A DNA stretch of 64,000 nt from Simmondsia chinensis. Taxonomy: Eukaryota; Streptophyta; Magnoliopsida; Caryophyllales; Simmondsiaceae. A program made the position numbers and the translations under genes. Shown piece by piece: positions 1 through 40,770 of this stretch. Where the stretch lies: NCBI GenBank assembly GCA_018398585.1, contig JAGTTD010000015.1:24757478-24821477 (forward strand). The letters are read 5' to 3'. Under the pieces are notes generated by a model. That model saw only the letters and a program-made list of their open reading frames with translations, did no database searches and was not told the DNA's origin. How positions within the stretch are numbered: position 1 is the stretch's first letter; every line of letters begins with the position of its first letter.

Positions 1-1
1 A

Positions 2-730
2 CTGAACCAAAATAGGCGATCTAGAGCACATCTGCCTAAAAAAGTAGTTTTAGCCGAGCAAGTGAGCTCTATTCTGAAGTGTGACACTCCAATTAAGTAC
101 AAAGACTCTGGTGTCCCCACCATCTCTTGTTCACTTAGAGACTACCTGATTGATAAAGCTTTACTGAACTTAGGAGCGAGTGTCAACATTATTCCTTACT
201 CGGTTTATGAGGACTTAGGCTTAGGAGAGTTGCAACCCACCACGGCAACCTTGCAGTTAGCGGATGGATCAACTAGGATCCCCTGTGGTGAGCTTACTAA
301 CGTACGAGTGAAGGTAGACAAAGCTATATTTCCTGCTGATTTTCTTGTACCTGATATGGAACGTTCTAGTCATTCGAAAAACCATATCCCTATCATTTTA
401 GGTCGACCATTATTAGCGATGGCCAATGCCACAATTAAATATAGATCTAGGGTAATGGATGTTAGCTTTGCAAACATGACTATTAGGTTAAATATTTTTA
501 AGGCTTCAATGTCACCCACTAGTGAGGATGAGTCAGAGTGTTATTGTGTGAATGTTGTTGATGGTTTGGTGGACCAAACACTCTCCTCTACTTTTGTTAG
601 TGACCCCCATGATGAGAATGCAAAACCTTCTAAAGAGATGCAACGAAGGTTGAACCCTGACATTAAAGAAGTTCTGGGTTGGGAGAAGAATCACGATGTT
701 ACAATTTACAAGGGAATTGTACTAGGTTGA
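2..730 (+). pseudogene. Gypsy gag-pol fragment: retropepsin-like aspartic protease
   Basis: An open frame enters from the left edge and ends at the TGA at 728-730. About 45 residues after the position of the first valine codon near 62 it reads LLNLGASVNIIPYSVY, the plant gypsy protease active-site region in which the usual D-[ST]-G-A becomes N-L-G-A, so the catalytic Asp appears lost. A downstream IILGRPLL motif matches the conserved hydrophobic-LGR element of retropepsins. After this the frame runs into charged linker sequence. It would have processed the Gag-Pol polyprotein in the cytoplasmic virus-like particle. With the missing Asp and the deletion that follows, it is a relic. Confidence 0.8.
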
Positions 731-1105
731 AGGTTATCTAAGAAGGGTATTGAGGTTGATAAGGTTAAGATAGATTTGATTGTTAACTCGCCCCCTCCCT
801 CAAATTTGAAGCAAGTTGGAGACTTTCTAGGTCATGCAAGTTTCTATAAGGAATTCCTTAAGGATCGTGGGAAGTCAGCTAGACTATTGACTAGTTCGCT
901 CGCTAAGGACATATCTTTTGAGTTCGATGAGTCTTGGTTAGAAGCCTTTCATAAGCTTCGATCTACACTTGTTGCTGCCCCCATTAGGCATCCACCCGAC
1001 TGCTCTCTCCCTCCTGAAATCATGTGTGGCACTTCTGAAAATGCTGTAGATGTTGTCTTAGGTGAGCTCCGTGAAGTTGCTTCTTTGGTTGATGCCATTA
1101 CTTGA
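731..1105 (+). pseudogene. Gypsy RT/RNase H connection fragment
   Basis: Translation of the region from about 731 gives a KKGIEVDKVKID...LKQVGDFLGHASFYKEFLKD series, the stretch that normally follows the RT thumb (GIEVDxAKI... FLGHAGFYRRFIKDFS). An open frame from 776 continues to the stop at 1103-1105. The RT palm with its YVDD-type motif, the rest of RNase H and the integrase are absent. The protease relic ends at 730 and this fragment starts within a few bases, so one internal deletion joined them. Confidence 0.75.
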
Positions 1106-2540
1106 TCTTCGCTAGACCCAGTGCGCCTTGCTGAAGGCGTAAAACTTAGCGCTCCTAGGAGGCAGCCTAGGTTTGTTATTTCTTATTTTTGGTTTAATTT
1201 TTGTACTAATTAGCTTCTTGGAGACTTGTTTTTTTCTTTTTTCAGGTTCTTGTCCTGTGTTGAAGGAGTCATATATAAATGTTCATGCCACCTTGTTAGG
1301 TTGTATTGCTCTATCTCACCTATTTCTTGTGCTTTAATGATTTATGTTGATGCATTGAGGACAATGCATGATTTAGGTGTGGGGGTGAGGCTCATTTGCA
1401 TGTGCTCTTTTTTTTGGGTCAAAATTTTACAATTTTGAACATCTTTTGTGCATTTTAAGTGTACATTATAACCGTTTAGCCAAGTTTTTCTTGAACGACG
1501 TGTATGTTAAGTTGATAGTAGGATTAGTTGTTTATTTCGTTCTCTTAATTCCATGAAATTGAATGATTTTACATCATACTTGTTAGTGAGTATTGTTGAT
1601 CAGTGTTGATATTAATGGATTCTACTCATGCGGCTCACATATTCACTATGCACAAGACTTTATGTTGTGGATAATTTGAAAATTTTGAGTAAACAATCTT
1701 ATATGTCTTGAGTTTTGCAGTCTTACTCTATTGGCTTATCCTATTCCTTACCTCTTCATACGATGTAAAGTACTTGTTGATCAATGTCATTTATAAAGTT
1801 GAGGTACTTGTTGTGCAAAAGTCCAAAAATTGGACAGAAATAGAAGAGGAAACGAAAAAAAAAATGAAAAGTAAGAAAGAAAAAAGTTTCCTCCAAAAAA
1901 AAAGGAAAAAAAAAGCAAAAGCAAAAGAAGAAAGTGAAAAATTTGATGTACATTCATGATAAAGATGTTCTTCTTTTGAGCTATATCACAACAACAACAA
2001 CAATAAACCCAATGTCTCCAAGGGCTCCCGCCTAAGCAAGGTCCGAGGGGGGGGGGGGGGGGGCAGACGTATGCAGCTACCTTGAAGAGAGGCTGTTTTC
2101 GAGGTCTTTTGAGCTATATCGATGTCAAAAAGTTGTAAAGTGGTCGCTCATATGCCACTTAAAATTCTCTATATAAGGGCATATGTTTAGGTGATTCAAG
2201 GATGTGGGCGTACAAAACCTTGGTATATTTGGTTAAATATGAGAATTTGATGAGATTCTATGGCATGAGATCCTATTCACATTCACTTATGTGCTTAAAT
2301 TGCTTGAGTAGTTTCTATTAGTTGATACATGGTTAACGAAATTCTATGAAGAGTTTTGAAGTTTAATCATCTGAATTTATGGAATTGGAGAATGCTCTAG
2401 ATGACTGAATGTTGTCTTGAATTCTAATGTATGTGTTAATCTCGAAAAACTTGGTGATGATTGTGGTAGTTGGTCACCTGAGTCGTAATGGCTATTCTAC
2501 GCTTTGCTCGAGGACTAGCAAAGGTTAGGTGTGGGGGTGT
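1106..2540 (+). other. Gypsy 3' non-coding region and polypurine tract
   Basis: No credible coding sequence is seen here; open frames such as the lysine-rich one at 1708-1959 come from A-rich low complexity. At 1137-1172 lies an AGCGCT...GGAGGCAGCC motif able to form a short hairpin, familiar from this gypsy lineage. The purine-rich run at 2521-2540, immediately before the LTR, is the likely polypurine tract priming plus-strand DNA. A very similar GTGTGGGGGTG run occurs at about 1377-1387. A short SINE-type insertion splits the region at 1988-2105. Confidence 0.6.
1988..2105 (-). mobile_element. Truncated SINE/RTE-tail retroposon with (TTG)n tail
   Basis: On the minus strand this 118-bp segment ends in a (TTG)n-type tail, seen as CAACAACAACAA at 1988-2000, and matches the 3' bodies at 46729-46860, 8631-8760 and 7741-7862. 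It is flanked by a perfect 15-base duplication, CTTTTGAGCTATATC at 1973-1987 and 2106-2120, as made by target-primed reverse transcription. A 17-base G run (2047-2063) interrupts its middle. It is 5'-truncated, so whether the parent was the SINE or the LINE cannot be told. Confidence 0.8.
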
Positions 2541-3835
2541 TGATGCATCTCATACTTATGCGTATTTTAATTGCTATTTTAATTATTTTGCACTTGTTTA
2601 ATTATAGTTTTATACTCACTATGGCAATTTTTATGTTTAGCAGGTTTGAAATTAAGGTAGTGAAAATTATCAAATTGTGGTGCAAATAAGACAAATTCGA
2701 TGTGTAAACAATTAAATCAAGTCAATTGAGATTGGGGACAAGAACGTATAAGCTCGGCCCGACCCGACCCATCATCTCCAACACCCAACGTCATCTTCAA
2801 CTTCCAACCCACATTGTCATCTTCCAGCCCACCGACACCAAGCCAAACATCTAGCACCGACTAGGGTTTTGTAGCAGCAGCGGCATTGATTTAAAAGGGA
2901 TAGAAGTCCCTTTTTTGGGGGGGCTCTATTTTTTGGGGGTGTTCTTCACCACCGCCAACAACTGTCTCCATTTTCTCTCTCTCTGCCTCTTAATTGCTTT
3001 TTCTTTTGTTAATTTTTCCGTTAAATTGGAACAAGAGCGAAATTAGCGTGAAGACCAACATGAGTTCATACATCTTCTCCTTCACCGGATCGTTCTTGAT
3101 GGAGAGCTAACTTGCTCTCTGGGGTTAGATGAAGTCTTAGTTTTTTTACTTTTGTATTACTTTTAATTTCGGGATAATTTATTTGTTACATGAATTGCTT
3201 GATTATGATAAATACTACGAAGTATTGTGCTTTAATTGTTTATTCAATTAATATGATTATTGAGTTTGTAACCTTTAATTATTGAGATTGATATTTATAA
3301 ATTAATTCTTTGTGCTTGTAGCCTTAGCATTAATTAATCAAGTAATAGTATTAACTGAATTATTAACATCATCTTTCTTATGCTTTAATTAGATAGGGTC
3401 ATTATATAATAATTAACAATACGTTAGGTTGAGCTTATTTTCCTTATGCTTTAGTTAGATAGGGTCGATACGCGATACTAACAATATGTCCTTAGTAGGT
3501 TGAAACTTGTAGCCTAAACCACTACCTGTGTGACAATTAATAATTCTAAGTTAAAAGTTAAGGCAAAAATAATTGGCTAATGATGGATTCGAAACCCTAA
3601 GTTCCAATTTAATACACCTTTGAGCGTAGAAGTAGATTCCTTAGTTTAATTTTTGTTTCCTTAGATTAATCAATACAAAATCTCTCAATTTTATTTAAAT
3701 CAATTTAGGTTATAGAATAATTTCATGCACTCTTAGTCCCTATGGTTCTACACCTTCTCGCTTTATACTATAATTTAGATGTGTTTAGTAGATAGAGTTT
3801 TATGCTAAATTTTGATAGACGTAGAAAACACATCA
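2541..3835 (+). repeat. 3' LTR of the Athila/Tat-like element (1295 bp)
   Basis: It begins TGATGCATC right after the polypurine tract and ends ACACATCA, giving TGATG...CATCA termini. A related copy lies inverted at 23919-25387; the two align along their length by eye, including the TTTAATTATTTTGCAC and TTTATACTCACT stretches near 2585-2625. An LTR carries promoter and polyadenylation signals of the element; none was pinned down here. The right boundary is also supported because copia pol sequence resumes at 3836. Confidence 0.85.
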
Positions 3836-6463
3836 GAACGCACAAAAAGGATTGCTCAAATATTTATAAGGAACTATGGGTTGGGGACTTCACTTTGGGA
3901 AGTTTCCCACTGTATTAAAAGGATATTGGTGACGCTAATTGGGTGTTTGATAATGATGAAATTAATTATACTGGTGGCTATGTTGTTGGGAAAAGAAAAT
4001 GAATTTTGTTGGGAAATAAACTCTGATACTGACTGTTGAGTTCACAGTTCTCAACTATGGTCCCAACAGTAGGCACCTATTAGAGCATTTAGAGTAGGAG
4101 ACTCTTCTCTCTACCTAAGCCCCGGTTGGAGAGTCACGCTTCGTGACACCTAACGTGCAAGAGTTTTCGGTAATAGGTTTATCTCTATAAACCCTTTGCC
4201 CTCTACTAACTTAAATTCATAATTTAAATCAACAGATCTAAATTCTTAATTTAGATCTACAACCCTTTTTCTCTAATACATTCATAACAATACAGAAACT
4301 TGTACAGGCATAATAACAAATACTATAAATAAATAGAAAAGCGAAAAAGAATAAAAAAAAAAAAAGAACATACCTGAAATTGCTCCAATAATAGAGAAAA
4401 TGAAGAAAATTGAGACCCCGCGATCTTCTACGCAATGACCTCGAACTGCCCGGAGGATGGGCTATGAAAAATATTAAACCGAGGAAAGAAAAATTTCAAC
4501 CAAAATTTTTCTCTCCAATTAGATCTCCGAAACAATTTCAGAAACCCTAAAGAAATAGTTCAACTTGAATGCCAAACCTCGGAATAAGCACCTCTATTTA
4601 TATGAGTATACTGGAGCGAAAAATCTAATTTTATTCGATGTGGGATTGCCCAGTTTAAATCAAAACGCAGCGTATCAGTCAAAAACTAAAACAAAACGAT
4701 GCGTTTCCACTACTGTGCACGAGTCTTTTAGCCCTGTCACCGCATGCCACATGGCCCAGCGCGGATCGTCATCTGTTGGCGCGCTGGTTGGTTGCTATGT
4801 GCGCATACGAATTTCCACCGCTATTTTTGCGATTTTCCCTCTTTTTTTTGTGTTTTCTTTGTTTCCCACACGTAAAAAATCATCTTATAAATTTTAATTT
4901 TTCAAAATTATTTTATTTTATAATTTTCAATTTTCATTCATTTCTTGAATAATGTTTGGCAAAATTAATTTACCCATCTTATGGATAAATAATTCATCTT
5001 ATGAATTCTTTAATATTTTTTCGATGGCAATAAATACAGAGGCTTGCGCAGGGACCTCAGAGACAATTTAAATCCAGCTCCAAATGGGTTAAATTAATCA
5101 TCTCATGAAATAATTTAATTACCATTTAATGAGACTTAATTCCACTAAATAAATCTCACTATACTCCAGACTTAAATTATTTAATCGATATCTCCCTAAT
5201 AGACTGTATTGATGACAACAATCCCTCCACTAGATGTCCATGACAAAGGATAAATATAACCACTACCATAATCCTTCTCACAACTTCTCCATTAGTTACC
5301 GACTCGCCCTTCACTGAATAATTCATTTATACTTGAACATATTTACAGTATAAATTCAAAATGTCAAACACTTGGAATACTTTGGCCAAAAATTCTGGAC
5401 TATTCAAATATTTGCGAATCAACTAAGGGGACACCTGTATCTTATAAGAGACTGTAGATTCCCTATTGAATACCTGATCCTTGTCACACTTCATGCCGCT
5501 ACCCAATATACGTGGGATTTCAGTCATTCATTTAGACCTTACTTATAGTACACCAAAGTAACTAACGCTCCATGTACAAGTCCAGAATACCCTCAGGATT
5601 TATAGTCGTCGTTCAAACAACACAACATGAATCACTCATCTCCGATAGTAGTCTAGAAATAAGTAACCCATATGGTCCAACTCAGTGTGTCAATCTTATT
5701 AAACATACTAATCTAACACTTTTGGATCTCCATCCACATGACCAAGACAAGTCTTCTAAAGTCTCACGTTATAGTCTTAACATACAAGTAGTCCAAACTT
5801 GTCTTCGACTACGAGTCTTTCAAACAACAATCCATATTCCAAGTCTATCTGTGGCTTAGTCTCATAAACCACTTAGAACGAACATGTAAATTATAGTTTG
5901 AGGACTACACCCATCTCATGGATGTCTCCCAAAAGAAAATTACATGCAGTATAAATGCTCAAATACACAAATTTAACTAGAAAACGATTGGAACTTCAAT
6001 ATTATTTATTAATTAAAATAATATATCCAGAATAAATTTGGATTTCAGGACACTATTCCCAACATATGTGTTTACACTAGCTAGAGATGTTGTATCCTGG
6101 AAATCTTCTAAGCAATCTTGTACTGCCACTTCTATTACGGAGTCTGAGTTCATTGCTCTTGAGTTGGCATATCATGAAGCCTAATGGCTGAGAAGCTTAC
6201 TAGGACATGTGCCATTGTGGGAGTTTTCAGCTCCATCAGTATCACTGTATTGTGACAATTAAGCTGCAATTGCTATGGCAAATAATATAGTGCACAATAG
6301 CAAGAGGAGACACATTCGTCTAAGGCACAAGATCGTGAAGGATCTTCTAGAAAGCAGAGTGATATTACTACAATATGTAAAGTCTAGAAAGAACATTGTG
6401 GATCCATTAACAAAAGGCCTATGTCATAAAATGGTTGTAGAAACATCTAAGGAGATGGACTAA
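3836..6463 (+). pseudogene. Ty1/copia pol remnant (RT end and RNase H), split by a solo LTR
   Basis: Two pieces, 3836-3983 and 6070-6463, form one copia RNase H domain once the solo LTR is removed. The first gives GDANW...NDEINYTGGYV with one frame break. The second gives VSWKSSKQSC, ESEFIALELA, YCDN, IVHNSKRRHIRLRHKI and NIVDPLTKGL, the normal order of motifs up to the stop at 6461-6463. In-frame stops occur near 6182 and 6258. The gypsy element cuts its 5' side. The reading direction is +, and the 3' non-coding part follows. Confidence 0.85.
3984..6064. repeat. Solo LTR (2081 bp) with perfect target duplication
   Basis: Starts TGTTGGGAAAAG and ends TTCCCAACA, so it has inverted TGTTGGGA/TCCCAACA termini. 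It is flanked on both sides by TATGT (3979-3983 and 6065-6069), and it interrupts a copia RNase H reading frame at a single point. No internal region, second LTR or primer binding site is present, so it is a solo LTR left by LTR-LTR recombination. Family members lie at 47371-49334 and, truncated, at 44810-45334. Confidence 0.92.
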
Positions 6464-7740
6464 AGTATATACAAGTGCACTGTATTTTATTTTTCCCTTT
6501 GAATGATTTTCGCAGTGCTAGGATGGGTTCGTAGCCATAGTTTGGTGGTGTGAGTGAGCTCGCACTTGATGAATACCATTGGCATGTTACCAAGATGGTA
6601 AAGATAAGCTCTAGCTCTTAATAAACCCATAGTCATATGTTTGGCGGTGTGCGGTAACAGACACTTAATAGGATCCGCCTATGTAGGTGTGAGAGTATGG
6701 CCGCTCCCATGAAGGTCGAAGACTTGCCTTCTAGAGCACCTATGAAAATCCAGGACAGGCGCATGCCTGATAAATTGCGCCAAACCACAAGAGTTATCGA
6801 GATTTGCAGCTTGGTACATGTCCAGGCGGTAGATTATTCAATCACTTACGAGGTTCAAGATGAAAGTCACCTTGCAAGCTGTTTGATTTAAACTTGCTGT
6901 ACACTAGGTAACGATTCAAGTCGGCGACATCCACATTGAAAATCTAAGCTCCCTTTGCAAATTCGTTTCTTCTTCCTGACTTGTGTCTTCATTGTTGCTT
7001 TACTCATCCCACATAGGAAGTTTTGTAAAGCCTACCTCACTTTAAATAAGGAGCACATGTAACTCAACTTGAATTAAGTGAGGAATAAGAGGTAGATGAA
7101 AACCACACGCGTGCGCTGCCGGGCTGGGCTCTGGTGGTGGAGAGGGCGAAGGTCTGGGATATTTTTTTAACGGTACATTTTTGGAAAAATATTTTTTAAA
7201 ATGTGAATGAAAGTCGCATCTTTCTGAGAACAATATACTTTCCCAAGACTCCTCGTATCTCTTCTCGGAGCATCATTTACTGTTGCTTCTCTTCCCAAAC
7301 GGTGCTAAGTGTGGTTGGTTACTATTGGGGCTCAACAGAACCCTTCCAACAGTCACTTTCCACTCTATAAAAGCCATCATTTAGCTTTTGATCCAATCAT
7401 CAGAAAACACAAACTCCTGTCTTCCTCCCCTCTTCTAATAAAATCTCTAATCTCTTTCGGGCAAAGCTCTTAAGGTGCATGTTAAGAATCGGATCGCATT
7501 AATCCTAGAGGACGGTCGCTGGTAGTACAGTGTGCACCGAAGTAGCGTCAAAATCACCTTTTATGTTTTAATTTGGTTGCTGTGTTTGAACTTTTATCCT
7601 CTGTTTCTTACAAGTGTCACAAGAAATATTATAGTGTTATAATATATCAAGCCTAGCATATTAGGATATTATCCTAATAGACCCCAATTCAGATCGATAA
7701 AACCTCCATTCAATGTCTAGGAGTATTTCACATGCTCATA
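6464..7740 (+). other. Copia 3' non-coding region and probable 3' LTR remnant
   Basis: This stretch follows the stop of the copia pol remnant and has no coding sequence I can support; the open frame at 6697-6891 shows no family motif. Around 7360-7370 a CTATAAAAG TATA-box-like motif is followed by a C/T-rich leader and AATAAA near 7437, an arrangement expected for a U3/R region. I therefore suspect a degenerate LTR from about 6990 to 7680, but no second copy exists in the window to prove its edges. Confidence 0.4.
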
Positions 7741-8410
7741 CAACAGCAACAACAATAACAAATCCAATGTCTTAAGAGCTCCTGCATATATAGGGTCTTG
7801 GAGGGGTAGGATGTATGTAGCCTCATCCCTTCAGGGTGCTATTATAAAGGGAGGTTGTATCCAAGGACCCCCAATCTGAGAAACACAAAAGCACATAAAA
7901 GCATAAAGCATAATAACATAAGAACAACGGCATAGAGCAAGCCAATAGAAAGCATGTAGCAGTAATAGACAATAAAGCGACAAAGTGATAGAACAAAAGG
8001 CAACCAACACACAACCAAAGTGCATACAAGCAGGTATGCATAAAATCAAGCAGGCATATTTATAAACCGAGGGGCGCTACTACTAGCTATGCTCCACTAT
8101 CCTAAACCACTAATATTAGCTACACCTATGCTTACCCTCCACTCATCTCTATCTAGGGCCATCTCCTCATTGAGGTTGGGGTGGGTGAGGTCATATGTCC
8201 AATCCTCTCCATCCAACTCTTTTTTGATTGACCTCTCCCTCTCTTCCCATTTGTAATATGAAGTTATTTGCATCTACTGATAGGGATAGTGGCCACTTTC
8301 CTCCTAACATGCCCAAATCACTGTAAACATTGCTCCCTCACCTTATTTTCGAATGGGGCCACATTCAATTTACTTATAATTTCACATGCATATAATGAGG
8401 AAAACAACTG
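7741..8410 (-). mobile_element. RTE-type LINE, 3' end of ORF plus (TTG)n-tailed 3' UTR
   Basis: Read on the minus strand, the segment encodes LNVAPFENKVREQ, then a FGHVRRKVATIP motif with a stop just before it, then PNLNEEMALDRDEWRVSI. This matches the conserved C-terminus of plant RTE-clade ORF2 (WFGHVxRR ... LxxxMAxDRxxWR). It is followed by a 3' UTR ending in a CAA-rich run at 7741-7759, that is a (TTG)n tail. The terminal ~120 bases match the tails of the SINE-like copies in this window. It is 5'-truncated and frameshifted. Confidence 0.75.
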
Positions 8411-8630
8411 TACCTCGTTGATGGAGAGATAATTTGTCCTGTCTCCATGACCTTTCACAATGCAGTGTCCTATGTTATGTTTGAGAGATAGAACGTGGTT
8501 CGTGAGCCTGTACAATATATTATCAAAACTATAGCGTTGATGAAAATTTCTGCAGCAATTTAGATGAGAGTATAAACAAATCTCAGTTTTCACAGAAATT
8601 AAATTTTTAGCATAGTTGACCTTATCTAAT

Positions 8631-8870
8631 AAAAAAAGGAATATATCCAATGCCTCAAGAGCTCCCGCCTACGCAAGGTCGGGGGAAGGGGGTGTACGCA
8701 GCCTTTCTCCTTTAGGGTGTTAACCTAAAGAGATGCTATTTCCGAGTACCCCCAACATGAAAGTGAGGACTTCCTAGAAGGTTACCCATCCCAATACTAC
8801 TCTCGCCCAAGCACGCTTAACTTCGGAGTTCTAATGGGATCCGGTAACGGCATGTTGGAGCCCTCTTTGT
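8631..8870 (-). mobile_element. SINE with 5S rRNA-derived head and RTE LINE tail
   Basis: Minus-strand order: a head from 8870 to 8761 that matches plant 5S rRNA for about 85 bases (CCGGATCCCATTAGAACTCC, then AAGTTAAGCGTGCTTGG, then GGATGGGTAACC and GGAAGTCCTC), then about 115 bases matching the 3' tail of the RTE LINE next door. The A-box and C-box regions of the internal RNA polymerase III promoter are almost unchanged. An 18-base duplication with one mismatch flanks it: TAGTTGACCTTATCTAAT at 8613-8630 and TAGTTGACCTTATCCAAT at 8871-8888. This fits a SINE mobilised by LINE machinery, not a 5S gene or a Cassandra LTR. Confidence 0.82.
8761..8845 (-). ncRNA. 5S rRNA-like sequence (SINE head, not a functional 5S gene)
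   Basis: The match to plant 5S rRNA covers roughly nucleotides 27-110 of the 120-base molecule. The first ~25 bases are shortened and diverged (GGGCTCCAACATGCC in place of the usual 5' end). The end runs straight into SINE body instead of a T-run terminator. There is no tandem 5S array. I read it as the promoter module of the SINE. Confidence 0.75.
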
Positions 8871-8888
8871 TAGTTGACCTTATCCAAT

Positions 8889-9810
8889 ACTTACAGTAAA
8901 AGAGGGCAAGGAAGCACTCAGGTGGGTTTGACATTTTTAGGGCCTAATGTAAAATTTTTAAATGTCCCTTAATATTTAATAATATTTTTCTTAAAACCTA
9001 TTAATAATAACAATTATTACTTCAAAGGCTATAACTTCTAAAATTTAGATTGTTGAGGGTTATATCATACCCTAAAAGTACCCAAAATTGCGGGGCCCCA
9101 TATGGAATCCATTGTGAAATGGCAACAAACGAGGTACACACAAATGAAAGCCTTTGATCGTCCGGAGTGACAGTACAATCAAGTGGCATGGTCCCTACAA
9201 GAGCAAAAGTGACCCACCCTTTCTATGTCGTTTTCAAAGCTAATCCAGATCCCAAACAGTAGCTGCAGTTTGTTAATAGGACCGGTTCTATTACTTTAGA
9301 ACTCAAAAGCAAGTTTTGATCAACGAAACCTCTTTTTTCATAACAAAGTTGTCTATGGAAGTCAACTTAGCGTACCCTGAATAATTTACGTTATATTAGA
9401 CTTTTTTTTTTGGTCGAAATGTTATATTATACTATCAGCTAGTACATTGATCTTTTACATTATAAATGTTTCAGTAAGTTTGTAATATATTAAACATAAG
9501 TCCTTATTTCTCCATTATGAATAGCGGTATACAGTAAAAGCAAATTTATAATATAATTAACTTTAAGGTAAGTCCTTAATAGATTGGGGACCTTAAGCAA
9601 GTGTTTAGGTTGCTTAGAATCTTAACTGGCCCTATTTATTAAGGATACTAATGAAATTAGTTTAATATTATCAACTTACTCATAATATCACTTATAATTG
9701 GATAAATCATGATTCTATATCAATACATCATAAAACACATGCGCATATATTTAATATAAATAACTTACATATTAGTTGATATTAATAAATATAATGGATT
9801 ATTTACATCG
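8889..9810. other. Unassigned AT-rich intergenic DNA
   Basis: No conserved protein motif, tRNA or paired repeat edge was found here on either strand. The sequence is AT-rich with short poly-T and poly-A runs. Confidence 0.4.
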
Positions 9811-10169
9811 AAAGGTCTTTGTACTTTGTGTATTGTATCAATTTAGTCATGTACTTTTAATTATGCCAATTTAGTCCCTGAATAATTTAAAATGTGTCAA
9901 TTTTGTCCTTTAATCAAATTTAAGTTAAGTTAATTACGTAACTTTAAATGGCAAAATTATGTTAGATGCTAGTAACTTATTATAAATTCATTGGTTTACT
10001 CAATTTAACCCATTTGATGGCCGAATCATTAAAAATTTTATTAAAAACTTAACATAAATTTTTCTGTAAGGATCAAATTGATACGTTTTGAATTGTATAG
10101 GGACTAAATTAACACAATTAGAAATACAAGACCTAAATTGACACAATGCACAAAGTACGTGGACTTTTG
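9811..10169. mobile_element. MITE-like inverted-repeat element upstream of the ADH gene
   Basis: The ends are inverted: AAAGGTCTTTGTACTTTGTG at 9811 onward pairs with the complement of 10135-10169, giving about 36 bases of imperfect terminal inverted repeat. The interior is AT-rich and non-coding. No clear target duplication could be read, so the superfamily is not assigned. It ends about 290 bases before the ADH start codon. Confidence 0.65.
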
Positions 10170-10459
10170 ACTTAAACAATCCTAAAACAAATGATTCAAT
10201 ACGGGTTTAAACTAACCTAACACCTCACTTACTGGAGAAGAACTTATCTGTTCAATTTACTTTGAACCCATAAAATCCCAAGACAGGCCATGTACCTTTA
10301 GTCCAGTAATAAAGTACTGTCAAATTTCGGATCATTGGACAAGAGATCAGCTTCTTTCCAAGGAGTAAGAAAAGAAAAAAGAAAAAGGCTTTTGTCCTGA
10401 ATATCTGTATTTGCTTCATGATTGATTGGTATCTATGCGATAAGCTCTCCTTGAGCATC
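10170..10459 (+). promoter_or_regulatory. Upstream region of the ADH gene (promoter/5' UTR, not resolved)
   Basis: This is the only sequence between the MITE and the first ADH exon, so the core promoter and 5' UTR should lie here or within the MITE. A purine-rich AAGAAAAGAAAAAAG run occurs at about 10367-10386. No convincing TATA box or known stress element was identified. The frame of exon 1 stays open for some distance upstream of 10460, so the start cannot be fixed by a stop. Confidence 0.35.

Positions 10460-40770
<30,311 letters not shown>

Larger units (their letters stand above)
1..3835 (+). mobile_element. Ty3/gypsy (Athila/Tat-like) retrotransposon, 3' part, internally deleted
   Basis: A retropepsin-like segment is followed directly by the last part of a reverse transcriptase/RNase H connection, then a long non-coding 3' region, a polypurine tract and a 3' LTR. 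Most of the RT core is missing, so this copy cannot move by itself. The AGCGCT...GGAGGCAGCC motif near 1150 and the TAGGTGTGGGGGTG runs near 1374 and 2526 are, as I know them, common in Athila/Tat-type elements. The 5' end lies outside the window. The right flank of the LTR is copia pol sequence, so this element inserted into a copia element; the expected target duplication is the GAACG at 3836-3840, whose partner would be upstream of the window. Confidence 0.85.

Noticed and set aside
1708..1959. Lysine-rich small protein
   Set aside because: The composition comes from A-rich low complexity inside a gypsy 3' non-coding region.
6697..6891. 64-residue open frame after copia pol
   Set aside because: No homology recognised; it lies in the copia 3' non-coding region.
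8318..8650. 110-residue minus-strand open frame as a gene
   Set aside because: Only its last part matches RTE ORF2; the rest is unsupported and overlaps the SINE target duplication.
8761..8870. Functional 5S rRNA gene or Cassandra TRIM LTR
   Set aside because: The 5' end is shortened, no T-run terminator follows the 5S part, there is no tandem array, and the 18-base duplication with an RTE-type tail fits a SINE. No TG...CA LTR ends or 5-base duplication were found.
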